Source: Joyebacterum sp964521425
Lineage (GTDB): Bacteria; Joyebacterota; Joyebacteria; Joyebacterales; Joyebacteraceae
Direction: 5' to 3'
Assembly: GCA_964521425.1 (NCBI GenBank)
Contig: CAZFRO010000001.1
Span: forward strand, 1-64,000
Length of the DNA stretch: 64,000 nt
The notes beneath the pieces are model-generated. The model did not search any database, was not told the DNA's origin, and saw only the letters and a list, made by a program, of their open reading frames with translations. Each line of letters opens with the position of its first letter. Within the stretch, counting starts at the first letter, position 1. Shown piece after piece: positions 44,722 through 53,355 of this stretch. Both the position numbers and the translations under genes were made by a program.

Positions 44722-44754
44722 GTGCACACTCCACTGCGCGGCATCCGCCTAATC

Positions 44755-45696
44755 TTAGCGAAACGCCGCCCCGAGCGATGATGCGGCGAGGATCATACAT
44801 AGTCCCAAGTGTACGATGAACGCCCCGGCGCGTGCCCTGAGCATCTGCGAGGCGTCCGCGTAGGCGTTCCGGGACGCGGCCACGACCCTCCAGGCGACTC
44901 CCGACAAGAAGAGCGCGGCCAGTGCCAATGGCGTTACCGATGATGACAGAACGGCCAGCAAGAGTGTCACGCAGAGTAGGACTGAGATCGCAGGCACTAC
45001 AACGCGTCCGGAGAAGCGCGCGCCGAAAACGGTGACCAGCGTCTCACGTCCCGCTTCCTCATCGCGGCTCCGACTGACCATCTCTCCCGTCCAAACCCAC
45101 AGGCCGGTCGCTGCGTAGATTGGCAGCGCAGCGAGGTACACGGTCCTGGTGAGATCACCCGTCTGAACCAGGTAGGCTCCCAGAACGGGAATGAGGCTCA
45201 GGGACATTGCGACCACGATCTCGCCACCCGCGCGTTGTGAGAAGCTTGCGGGCGGAGCCACATAAAGCAGTCCGGCGAAGATGGTCGTGAGTCCGTAGAC
45301 GATGAAGATACTCCCCGTCGTGAACCTGCTCAAGTGCAGTCCCAGGAAGCACGCCAGACTGATGCACGTGAGCGCCGTCCCGAGAAGCCTGGCCTCGGAC
45401 CACTCTTCAGTGGTTCTGCGCTCGAACCGCGCCTGCAGGAACGAGAAACCCGAGTGCATCAGCACTGTCGCCAAGAGGAACTCCAGCGCGCCAAGCCAGC
45501 GGAATGAGAAGCCCTATGGGCGTAGCCAGAGCGGGAGCGTCGTGCCCACGGCGGCCGGGAGAAGGGAGGCTGTCCAGTAGCGGACTCCGGCTAGATGAAG
45601 AGCGCTTGTGATCCGCTCGCGGCGCCACTTCCTCCGGGAGCCATCTGCTATTCCTGCGGTCAAGGCAGCTTCGTTCCTTCCTGAAGCCCGCATCAT
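44755..45696 (-). pseudogene. UbiA-family prenyltransferase with one in-frame TAG
   Basis: The frame spans 314 codons. It starts near RITSALHLAGVRYWTASLLP, a typical UbiA N-terminus, meets TAG at 45514-45516 (after LPLWLRP) and continues in the same frame with GFSFRWLGALEFLLATVLMH and polytopic sequence to TAA at 44755. No convincing second Asp-rich motif can be assigned, so the substrate is open. The single amber codon makes it a probable pseudogene or an assembly error; the part after the stop has a possible internal ATG only at 45474. Confidence 0.65.
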
Positions 45697-45737
45697 GGCG
45701 CTGACTACGGACGGACGGATGACCTGATCCAGGAGAG

Positions 45738-47255
45738 CTACTTGACCATCACCATCTTCCGCACGGCCACCGTGTCTCCAGTCAAGAGCCGCACGAAGTA
45801 GACGCCGGAGCCTAGCTCACGCCCCGATTCATCACGACCCATCCAGACGGTCGTGTGCTCGCCGGGGCCGCGTGGCCCGCTCTCCAGTGTCTTCACGAGC
45901 CGTCCGGAAATATCGTACACGGCAAGTGTCACGATGTCCGTATGCACCAGTGTGTAGGTCAGTGTGGTCGTCGGATTGAAGGGGTTGGGTCTTGGCTGTG
46001 CAAGTTCGCATAGCGATACTACATCGCTGACTTCCGTCGGGTTCATGAAGAGCTCGTCCAAATCGAACTCCGTCGGCTCCTGCGTGTATGCAGGTTGCGA
46101 GTAGGTGTCCATCGCCCAATAGAGGAGTCCCTCGGATTCGATGTACTGTATGGCCTGGATGTTCGACAAGGTCCCCGCAGCGCCCGCCATTACGTTCCAG
46201 CTTCGCGCAGGTGAGATCTCCGGATTCGCAGTCAGCGAATCCACGAGGGCGTCGTAGCGCGAGCAGAACGTGGGGGAGTAGAGCGCACGGAAGTGGTTTG
46301 TGGCAACGAGGTTGTCGCCGGGCACGACCGTGTTGTCCGACTGGTCCCGCGTAGCGACTCCTGCAGCGTTGTTGCATTCGATGACGATTGGGCGCGATCC
46401 CACGCCGTCATCCATAGTGGCATGGATGATGTTGCCGCCACGGCGAGTGCGGTCCTGGATGGCGGCGGTCACATCATCAGGCGAGTGGCTCCCGTCACCG
46501 TCGTAGTCCGCCATCTCCATTCCGCTTCTTATCGTGAAGAGTATGGGCTGGTACGGGGCGCCTGTCGTTCCCGCATTGCTGTTTCCCATGTCCATGAAGG
46601 CAGCGACCCCGGATTCACTGACGGATGACAGCGCTCCGAAGAACCCCGCGTAGCCGATTGACAGCCAGGGCTGCTCATCGGACTCCGCCGGGAAGTGCAC
46701 GACGAGAGCGGGGTTATCCGTGAGGGTCGGGTGCTTGCTCCAGTCGAGGTGCCGTGTGATGACGAGGTGGCCCCCGAGCGTGGGATCATTGATCGTGCTT
46801 TGCCCCCAGCTTGACATGCTGGAGCAGCCGAAGTAGACGCCATTCCTCTGGCTCAGATCCACGATGGCGTTCGAGACAAGGATGTCGGTTGCGTCCATGT
46901 TTCGGCCGAGTGTGCCGACGTAGAGATCCACGCCGGCATTGGTCATGCCCAACAGCGTGTAGTCGACCTCCTGCTGGTACCTGGCGTCGACCGCGAAGTT
47001 GCTCAGATACGTGCTCCGGTAGTAGTTGTAGATGAGGGGGCTCCCCCCGCAGACGTAGGCGACCATGTAGTCTTCGAAGACTTCCTTGCCGCTCTCACCC
47101 ATGAGATAACCCGCAGCGTAGCCGCGCTCCGCGTGCGTACCCCACACTTTGAGGACCGGTTTGCCGTCGATCATCTCGAGGCTTCCATTGACGTCCTGCG
47201 CGATTGCGGGCAGTGAGATGACAAGAACAAGGGTAGCGACAAGTAGCAGTCTCAA
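45738..47255 (-). CDS. Secreted C45/NAAA-like Ntn hydrolase with FlgD-like C-terminal sorting domain
   Basis: 505 aa. It has a signal peptide (about 1-19), a catalytic domain with GVYFGCSSMSSWGQ (candidate Ntn nucleophile Cys), HLVITRHLDWS and GVAAFMDMGNSN, resembling the C45 acyltransferase/linear-amide hydrolase families. The last 80 residues (PRPNPFNPTTTLTYTL, then VYDISGRLVKTLESG, ending VAVRKMVMVK) form the FlgD-like Ig domain used as a secretion/anchoring tail. It follows the peptidase gene on the same strand with a hairpin between them. Confidence 0.78.
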   Translation of the reverse strand: MRLLLVATLVLVISLPAIAQDVNGSLEMIDGKPVLKVWGTHAERGYAAGYLMGESGKEVFEDYMVAYVCGGSPLIYNYYRSTYLSNFAVDARYQQEVDYTLLGMTNAGVDLYVGTLGRNMDATDILVSNAIVDLSQRNGVYFGCSSMSSWGQSTINDPTLGGHLVITRHLDWSKHPTLTDNPALVVHFPAESDEQPWLSIGYAGFFGALSSVSESGVAAFMDMGNSNAGTTGAPYQPILFTIRSGMEMADYDGDGSHSPDDVTAAIQDRTRRGGNIIHATMDDGVGSRPIVIECNNAAGVATRDQSDNTVVPGDNLVATNHFRALYSPTFCSRYDALVDSLTANPEISPARSWNVMAGAAGTLSNIQAIQYIESEGLLYWAMDTYSQPAYTQEPTEFDLDELFMNPTEVSDVVSLCELAQPRPNPFNPTTTLTYTLVHTDIVTLAVYDISGRLVKTLESGPRGPGEHTTVWMGRDESGRELGSGVYFVRLLTGDTVAVRKMVMVK

Positions 47256-47305
47256 GGGGGAACCTCCTCACCGACGAGTTGTCCTCCGGCGCATGGGTCA
47301 TGATA

Positions 47306-47344
47306 CTGGTCAGGTCATCCGCATGGGGCGGAGGACCTGACCAG
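47306..47344 (-). terminator. Long inverted repeat between the two tail-bearing hydrolase genes
   Basis: CTGGTCAGGTC (47306-47316) and GACCTGACCAG (47334-47344) are perfect 11-bp arms; the inner CCGC/GCGG extends the stem. It lies just past the stop codon of the peptidase gene (minus strand). There is no clear U-tract, so it may act as a processing or attenuation signal rather than a simple terminator. Confidence 0.45.
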
Positions 47345-47350
47345 GGAGAT

Positions 47351-49843
47351 CTACTTAACCATCACCATCTTTCGCACGGCCACCGTGTCTCCGCTCAAGA
47401 GCCGCACGAAGTAGACGCCGGAGCTGAGCCTTCTTCCCTCTGCGTCAGTTCCGTGCCACTCGATCGCGTGCGTGCCCGCGTCACGTGGGCCATGCTCAAG
47501 CACAGTCACCAGGCGTCCGGTCAGATCGTAGACCGCGATCTCAACGTCGCCCGGCTCGGGAAGCGCAAACGAGATCGTGGCGGTCGGATTGAATGGGTTC
47601 GGCATGACGGGGTCAAGCCTGGCCTCACGGATCAGACCGGTGTCATCCTGAACTCCTGAACTGTCAGCGTAGATGCCCCATATCTCGATATCATCGATGT
47701 TCCATCCACAGTACATCCATCCGCCGTCCGTAGTTCCCATCGTCCATCGGACGTAAACCGTTTCTGCGTCATCGGCGACGGACGAGATATCGACCTCCAT
47801 CTGCATCCACTCCGCGTCGGTGATCTCGGCCGTGTTCTCCCAGACCGTCATCCAGTCGGCGCCGTTCGTGCTCACGCCAATCGACGCGTGGTCGTAGTCG
47901 GGATGCTCGACGCCGAGCCATCTCCAGAACTTGAGCCGGACATTGTATAGATCCTGACAGTCTATCGGTCCTGACGTCAAATGCATCTGAGATAGACCGT
48001 TGGGGTAGTCGCCACTCAGGTTGTATCCATAGACATTGGCGCCCGTGTGTCCGGCCGTCGGATCCGGTTCTCCGTACTGGCCGCCACCACCGGTCGGCTG
48101 TCCGTACGCCCATTCTCCCTCGGTCGACCAACCCGGGTCCGTATCGAGCGTCCATTCGTACTGCTTCTCACTCGTGCCGACGGCGAGGACGACGTCGCGT
48201 ATCGCGTCTCCCAGCCCGTTCGTGAGGTTCCTGAACCATATATTCGCAACATAGGCGCCGTCAGGAAGGAGCTCCGCGTTGCTGTTGATCGTTACGGTAA
48301 CGCCGGCCGCGCCCCCAGGAGCAAGGAAGCCCCCGGTGTCACCTGAGAGTGTGATCCATGACACCAGTGGATCGATCACCGTGACCTCAAAGCTGATCGG
48401 CTCATCACCCCTGTACTCCATCTCGTATTCGGTGCTTGTCGGTGAGAACGGCCCGCCGGCCGGTCCCTCGGACTTGAAGTCGCTCGTTGGGGTCACGCTC
48501 AGTCCGGCGTCGATCGTGAGCGCCTTGATGCAGAAGTTGCCGGTCTGACTCCATGCTCCGTCATCAAAGTCGTAGAAATCGAGCCAGTCGTCGCCGCTCT
48601 TGTAGTAGCTCTCACCGGCGTCTGCGGTCGATGCCACTATGACCCGATAGTCGGCGCCGAGAAGAACGGGTACATCCGACGTGCGGTCGTAGGGATGACC
48701 ACCATGTGAGAAGCTGACGTATGTGTAGAAGTCGCCACCGGTCCCGAGGATCACGGGTGTAGCGAGATCGACCGTATGGAAGCCGGCGCGCTCGCAAGCG
48801 CCCGACTGCGTAGTCAGGAGGCTCTGGAGTTCTCCACCGACGAAGTCGTCGTAGACGTTCACCACGTAGTCAACGTTGTCGACTGCCGTGAAGAAGCTCA
48901 CTGCCTGCAGGAGTTCGTCACCGACCGCCGTGAAGGCGTTGAACGCTTCGGATGCGGTCGTCAGCGTGTCGCGCCACGCGTGGTAGTCGTGGTAGTAGAT
49001 GTTCTCGTATGCGAACGGTTCTACGTTCTGGAACGAGATGGCGCCCATCTCCGGATTTTGGCAGCAGTGCTTGTCGTAGTAGGAGATCCAGAAGTAGCCG
49101 CTGTATCCCCAGCCACTGCCCCAGCTGTTCTTGACGAGCCACGCACCAGGACCCTGGGGCGCCTGCGTGCTCTTGCTGTCGTCCCATCCGATGATGGATA
49201 CGCCGTGGTTCGGCTCGATGATGCTGGACGGTGGTTGGTAGTGAATGTAGTTTGTGATGAACTGGTTGTCGTAGCAGAGGGCGGTCGCGATGACACCGTG
49301 ATCCATGATGACCTGCTTGATGTCGTCGATATTCTCCAGGCTCTCGCCTGCCTCATACCACTCCACGTCTCTGGGGTAGTAGTAATGGTAGGTCTCGAAC
49401 GCCCTGAGCGGTGGCGTGCTGTACGATTGACCGTCCTCATCGCGGACCGCACCTTCTGCCCTCGAGAGGTACGCCGTGGTGACGCGGTAGTCGCCGCCTT
49501 GATGGACCTCGAGGCCCCCCGCCAGGGGATAGGTGTCCTGGTTGTAGTGCTGGTTGAATCCGTTCCACCAGTCGAGATGGTACTCCGCGAGGTTCGGTTC
49601 TCCCGTCTCACCCGCGGCCGCCCAGACGCCCGTCATCATGAGGTTCCCCTCGATGGCCGACATCGCCCCGAACGTCCAGCATGTACCTCCCTCCTGGCTC
49701 TTGACCGTCGTGACGTAGTTGACTCCCTCTACATCGCGGAGATCGTACTGCGCAGGTATCTGGGCCTGCGACGTGAACGGGACCGCCAAGGCAATGACCA
49801 GTCCTATCAGGACCAGACGGTGGATCAGATGCGTTCTGCTCAT
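47351..49843 (-). CDS. Secreted papain-like (C1) peptidase with FlgD-like C-terminal domain
   Basis: 830 aa. Signal peptide (about 1-27). The C1 core has the oxyanion Gln and nucleophile Cys in VKSQEGGTCWTFGAMSAIEG, His in EPNHGVSIIGWDD and Asn in WLVKNSWGSGWGYSGYFW. There is no obvious propeptide between signal and core. A lectin-like segment (about 290-450), an Ig-like/concanavalin-like part and the FlgD-like tail follow, ending VAVRKMVMVK. Predicted extracellular or surface protease. A good minus-strand promoter lies about 93 bp upstream. Confidence 0.9.
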   Translation of the reverse strand: MSRTHLIHRLVLIGLVIALAVPFTSQAQIPAQYDLRDVEGVNYVTTVKSQEGGTCWTFGAMSAIEGNLMMTGVWAAAGETGEPNLAEYHLDWWNGFNQHYNQDTYPLAGGLEVHQGGDYRVTTAYLSRAEGAVRDEDGQSYSTPPLRAFETYHYYYPRDVEWYEAGESLENIDDIKQVIMDHGVIATALCYDNQFITNYIHYQPPSSIIEPNHGVSIIGWDDSKSTQAPQGPGAWLVKNSWGSGWGYSGYFWISYYDKHCCQNPEMGAISFQNVEPFAYENIYYHDYHAWRDTLTTASEAFNAFTAVGDELLQAVSFFTAVDNVDYVVNVYDDFVGGELQSLLTTQSGACERAGFHTVDLATPVILGTGGDFYTYVSFSHGGHPYDRTSDVPVLLGADYRVIVASTADAGESYYKSGDDWLDFYDFDDGAWSQTGNFCIKALTIDAGLSVTPTSDFKSEGPAGGPFSPTSTEYEMEYRGDEPISFEVTVIDPLVSWITLSGDTGGFLAPGGAAGVTVTINSNAELLPDGAYVANIWFRNLTNGLGDAIRDVVLAVGTSEKQYEWTLDTDPGWSTEGEWAYGQPTGGGGQYGEPDPTAGHTGANVYGYNLSGDYPNGLSQMHLTSGPIDCQDLYNVRLKFWRWLGVEHPDYDHASIGVSTNGADWMTVWENTAEITDAEWMQMEVDISSVADDAETVYVRWTMGTTDGGWMYCGWNIDDIEIWGIYADSSGVQDDTGLIREARLDPVMPNPFNPTATISFALPEPGDVEIAVYDLTGRLVTVLEHGPRDAGTHAIEWHGTDAEGRRLSSGVYFVRLLSGDTVAVRKMVMVK

Positions 49844-49935
49844 TCCAGTGCTCCCTTTGCTGCGCTGATTCGTGATACGGCTGGGGGGTCGCCGCTTTGA
49901 GTTGGGGTCGAGTCCGCTGAAACAACTACCAACTC

Positions 49936-49964
49936 AGTATACCACAGCGAACGTTGAACATCAA
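49936..49964 (-). promoter_or_regulatory. Sigma70-type promoter for the C1 peptidase gene
   Basis: On the minus strand TTGATG (49964-49959), 17-bp spacer, TATACT (49941-49936). The start codon is about 93 bp downstream. The AT-rich box stands out in GC-rich DNA. A second, weaker TTGACA at about 49978 faces the plus-strand gene at 50060. Confidence 0.6.
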
Positions 49965-50059
49965 GAAACGGGCACGTCTTGACAAGACCGCCAAGATCGC
50001 TAATCCTCCGTATGGTCACGTTCGATGACCAGTACGCTACTTCCAATGGGGGAGTCTGA

Positions 50060-50467
50060 ATGAGCAATGAGAGTAGTTCGTCCGGGACGGCGCAGCTTCA
50101 GAAAGAGCTTGAGCAGTTCCGAAAAGAGAAGGAGAAGATCAAACGTCTCGTGGGTCAGATCGGCGGCACGACGTCGAACAAACGGGACGCGATGATCAAT
50201 GGGCTGTTCATCGCGACGATCGTGGGTCTCTTCGTCATCGATGTCGTGCGGCACGTGGGAGGCATCCCCGTCCCGCTTCCTCCAATCTTCTCGGTCGAAC
50301 TCGGAGTGCTCCTCGTTTCGATCAAGATCATATGGATGATCCACAAGCAGTCGCGTGTTGAGCACTTCCAGTTCTGGATCCTGAACGCCATCGAGTACCG
50401 TCTGAACGGGAGCGCCAAGACGATGGGACAGATAGAGGACGATCTCAACGGGCGGCGAGACGCGTAG
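50060..50467 (+). CDS. Coiled-coil membrane protein of unknown function
   Basis: 135 aa. A Ser-rich start and a short charged coiled coil (LQKELEQFRKEKEKIKRLV, 13-31) are followed by two hydrophobic helices (about 48-66 and 72-95) and a soluble tail HFQFWILNAIEYRLNG. No family recognised. GGGGGAG precedes the ATG. Confidence 0.7.
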   Translation: MSNESSSSGTAQLQKELEQFRKEKEKIKRLVGQIGGTTSNKRDAMINGLFIATIVGLFVIDVVRHVGGIPVPLPPIFSVELGVLLVSIKIIWMIHKQSRVEHFQFWILNAIEYRLNGSAKTMGQIEDDLNGRRDA

Positions 50468-50543
50468 CGAAGAGGGGATGAGGGGTTCGGCACCCTTCTT
50501 GCTTTGTTTCTTCGTGCTATCCCAATCGCACGGAGGTGGGTGA

Positions 50544-51320
50544 ATGACGGGCTACGACGATGTAAACAAGCAATGCTACGGTGCTGAGCGCACGGCTTCG
50601 ACGTATGTGCACAGCACCCTCCAAATGCCCGAGGTGATGATATATGTCAAGTACCGTGGCGAGATCTCGGAGAGTCGCCTGCTGGACATCGGCTGTGGCG
50701 CCGGCAGGACGGCGGTCTTTCTGACCAAGTGGGCGCGTGAGTACGTGGCGATCGACTACTCCCACGAGATGGTCAGGCAGTGCCTGGAGTTCTGCGGTAA
50801 CATCGACTGCAGCTTCGGAGACGTCAGAGACATGTCCCGCTTCGAGGATGGCCATTTCGATTTCGCGAACTTCGCCAACAACGGGATGGACTCGGTCTCT
50901 CATGAGGACCGAATCATCGGTCTTCGTGAGGTGCATCGCGTCTTGAGAGACGGCGGACTGTTCTCCTTCTCGACTCACAACAGGGAGTACGTTGGCGCGG
51001 TCAAGGAACCGGATTTCCACTTCACCATCGACCCCTTCGCGCTTGCACATAGAATCGTCAGGTACTACCGACGCACCAGGAACCGTCGGCACGACCGCCA
51101 GTTCGAGCGCAGTGAGGAGACGTACGAGATAATCAATGATCCATCGCACAACTTCGGTCTCGTCACTTACTACATCACGCACCGGCATCTGGCAGCGCAG
51201 CTCGAAGACGTCGGCTTCGAGCTTATGGAGACCTACGATCTCAAGGGCAACATCGTCGACATTGAGAAGCCATGCACCGACAGCAGCTGGCTCTATTGTG
51301 TGGCGAGAAAGCGCGCCTGA
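50544..51320 (+). CDS. Class I SAM-dependent methyltransferase
   Basis: 258 aa with motif I RLLDIGCGAGRTAVFL (about 46-61), VAIDYSHEMVRQ and DGHFDFANFANNGMDSV. Typical methyltransferase type 11/25 fold. ATG preceded by CGGAGGTGGGTGA. It is 22 bp upstream of the asparagine-synthetase-like gene, so the two probably act on the same product; the substrate is unknown. Confidence 0.87.
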   Translation: MTGYDDVNKQCYGAERTASTYVHSTLQMPEVMIYVKYRGEISESRLLDIGCGAGRTAVFLTKWAREYVAIDYSHEMVRQCLEFCGNIDCSFGDVRDMSRFEDGHFDFANFANNGMDSVSHEDRIIGLREVHRVLRDGGLFSFSTHNREYVGAVKEPDFHFTIDPFALAHRIVRYYRRTRNRRHDRQFERSEETYEIINDPSHNFGLVTYYITHRHLAAQLEDVGFELMETYDLKGNIVDIEKPCTDSSWLYCVARKRA

Positions 51321-51342
51321 GTAGCATTGGTGGGAGACGCCC

Positions 51343-53280
51343 GTGGCCGGCATATGTGGAGTTGTGGATTTCGAGGGTAGACTGAACCCGAGTGAGAAAC
51401 GACGGGTTCTGCAGGACATGTCGGCTACAATCGCGCACCGCGGCGCCAGCGAGCGCCGTTTTTTCGTGGGCTCCGAGGCCGCCCTCGCCGTCCGCCTCCC
51501 GGGCGGCCCTGATTCTTCTCTTGTGGAAGCGACCGAGACGGAAGCACCGGATACCGCCATGGCCTGCATCCTCGGCGGTGTTCTCTTTGAGGCGCCCGGG
51601 ATCAACGGCCTTGCTCTTGCCGGCGTTGCTCCTGGTGGCGCTACTTCTGATGTTGGGCGGATGACGCCAACCGAGGCCCTGATTACCGAGACCTACCGAA
51701 AGTCGGGTGAGAACTTCGCTCGTCTCCTGAACGGACACTTCGCCGTTGCCGTCTGGGACGGTGAGAGGCGACGGCTCATCCTCGCAAGAGACCGGATGGG
51801 AGTCCGGCCACTCTACTATGTGGTCTCAGGCGGTCTCTGCCTGTTCGCATCGGAGATCAAGGCTCTCCTCGCGAGCGGACTTGTCGATACCGAAGTGAAT
51901 GCTCCGGCCATCAACGACCTCCTATCGTTCGGCTATGTCCCACATCCGGAAACGATGTTCAAGGACATCCTGCAGGTGGATCCTGGCGGCCTGCTCGATG
52001 TCCGGAGCGATAGCACAACCTCAAAGCAGTACTGGCGTTTCGACTTCGACGACTCGGCGCACGGCCTGTCTGAAGCGAAGCGCGTCGCCAGGTTCTGCGG
52101 CCTATTCACAGACGCCGTCAGGAAGTGTGCCGACGGTCTCAAAACGCCGGGAGCGTTCCTGAGCGGGGGAGTTGACTCGGCGGGCGTCTGCGCGATTCTG
52201 AGTTCGGTCCTTGGCGCTGGGCCCAAGGCCTTCACCGTCGGCTTCGACGATGAACGCTACAGTGAAATATCGGCAGCCGAGAAGATCGCGCGCCGTCTCG
52301 ACCTGGATTGGAGTTCATCGATCCTGAAGGTGTCCGACTTCGTGCCCCTGATGAGCCGTCTTGTGAACGTGTTCGATTCGCCCTTTGAAGACTCGTCCGC
52401 TTTCCCCAGCTACCACGGAGCCGAGGTTGCGGCGAATCAGGTGGGTGTCGTGCTTACCGGGGACGGTCCGGATCAGATTCTCGGCGGGAGTAGCAGACAC
52501 GCCACTCTTCTCAAGAGCATCCAGGCGCCCGGGTGGCGAAGACGAACGCTTCGCAGAAGCGGTCTCAAGCACATCTTTCGGAGGCTCCCGATCACTGCGG
52601 CGAACGAGAGAACGACATCGAAGATCGTGCGGAAACTCTATCGGGATTCACTCGATCCGGGTGAGATCAGCTACGAGCCCCGGATCGCACCCATGATGGT
52701 ACAACGTTCACTCTACTCGCCGGGGTTCTTCAAACTCACCAGGTCGGTTCCCTCGTCGCGCAATGTACTGCCTGTGATGGAGCGCGCGCGCGGGCGGCAT
52801 CCGCTTGAGCAGTACCTGCACTTCGATGTCCACTTCTATCTTCACGATTGTCTACTGCCGAAGGTGGAGCGGACCTGCTCCTCCCATTCCCTTGAGTGCA
52901 GGATGCCCTATCTTGAGAGGGACCTGGTTGACTTCGCGCGCGGGCTGCCGCTGGGCGATCGGATCCACGGCCCCATTCAGAAGGCCATTCTCCGTCGCTC
53001 GCTGCTCGGTCTTCTTCCGGACGAAACGCTTGCGCCGGGCAAGAGCGGCTTCGCAATCCCGCGTGATCAGTGGTTCGCCGGGGAACTGAGAGATACGATT
53101 ACGGACGTCCTGACGGACAGGCGCACAATCGAGCGAGGGTACTTCTCAAGAGAGGGGTTGGCCGGGGTTCTGAACAGCTTCTTCTCGGATGACGTCAGGT
53201 ACTACTCGAGTTCGAGTGGTGTGCTGATGGCGCTACTGTCGCTCGAACTCTGGCACAGGGAATACGTGGATGGGGTGTAG
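51343..53280 (+). CDS. Asparagine-synthetase-B homologue lacking the catalytic N-terminal Cys
   Basis: 645 aa. The C-terminal synthetase domain is intact: FLSGGVDSAGV (PPi loop), FTVGFDDERYSE, LTGDGPDQILGG and the LPKVERTCSSHSLECRMPYL substrate region. The N-terminal glutaminase domain begins MAGICGVVDFEG: the residue-2 cysteine nucleophile of MCGI-type enzymes is Ala, and the usual RLSIIDL segment is unrecognisable. It may therefore use ammonia or act as an amide/lactam-forming enzyme, as in some natural-product clusters. GTG start at 51343. Paired with the upstream methyltransferase. Confidence 0.85.
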   Translation: MAGICGVVDFEGRLNPSEKRRVLQDMSATIAHRGASERRFFVGSEAALAVRLPGGPDSSLVEATETEAPDTAMACILGGVLFEAPGINGLALAGVAPGGATSDVGRMTPTEALITETYRKSGENFARLLNGHFAVAVWDGERRRLILARDRMGVRPLYYVVSGGLCLFASEIKALLASGLVDTEVNAPAINDLLSFGYVPHPETMFKDILQVDPGGLLDVRSDSTTSKQYWRFDFDDSAHGLSEAKRVARFCGLFTDAVRKCADGLKTPGAFLSGGVDSAGVCAILSSVLGAGPKAFTVGFDDERYSEISAAEKIARRLDLDWSSSILKVSDFVPLMSRLVNVFDSPFEDSSAFPSYHGAEVAANQVGVVLTGDGPDQILGGSSRHATLLKSIQAPGWRRRTLRRSGLKHIFRRLPITAANERTTSKIVRKLYRDSLDPGEISYEPRIAPMMVQRSLYSPGFFKLTRSVPSSRNVLPVMERARGRHPLEQYLHFDVHFYLHDCLLPKVERTCSSHSLECRMPYLERDLVDFARGLPLGDRIHGPIQKAILRRSLLGLLPDETLAPGKSGFAIPRDQWFAGELRDTITDVLTDRRTIERGYFSREGLAGVLNSFFSDDVRYYSSSSGVLMALLSLELWHREYVDGV

Positions 53281-53282
53281 GT

Positions 53283-53297
53283 GGCGCCTTCGGCGCC
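53283..53297. terminator. Small UUCG-loop hairpin between convergent genes
   Basis: GGCGCC-TTC-GGCGCC is a perfect 6-bp stem that can close on a C-UUCG-G tetraloop. It lies 3 bp beyond the asnB-like stop, between convergent genes. No T-run, so intrinsic termination is uncertain. Confidence 0.35.
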
Positions 53298-53345
53298 GTG
53301 TCATCTTCGATGCCGTGTCATCTTCGATGCCGTGTCATCTTCGAT
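53295..53345. repeat. Three perfect 17-bp tandem repeats
   Basis: GCCGTGTCATCTTCGAT occurs at 53295-53311, 53312-53328 and 53329-53345 in the gap between two convergent genes. No coding potential. Probably replication slippage. Confidence 0.9.
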
Positions 53346-53355
53346 GACCTAGCGA

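Noticed and set aside
48776..49900. 374-codon open frame antisense to the C1 peptidase
   Set aside because: Shadow of a gene with complete catalytic motifs and its own promoter.
19837..53345. CRISPR array
   Set aside because: The tandem repeats at 19837, 42277 and 53295 have no unique spacers and no cas genes are present.
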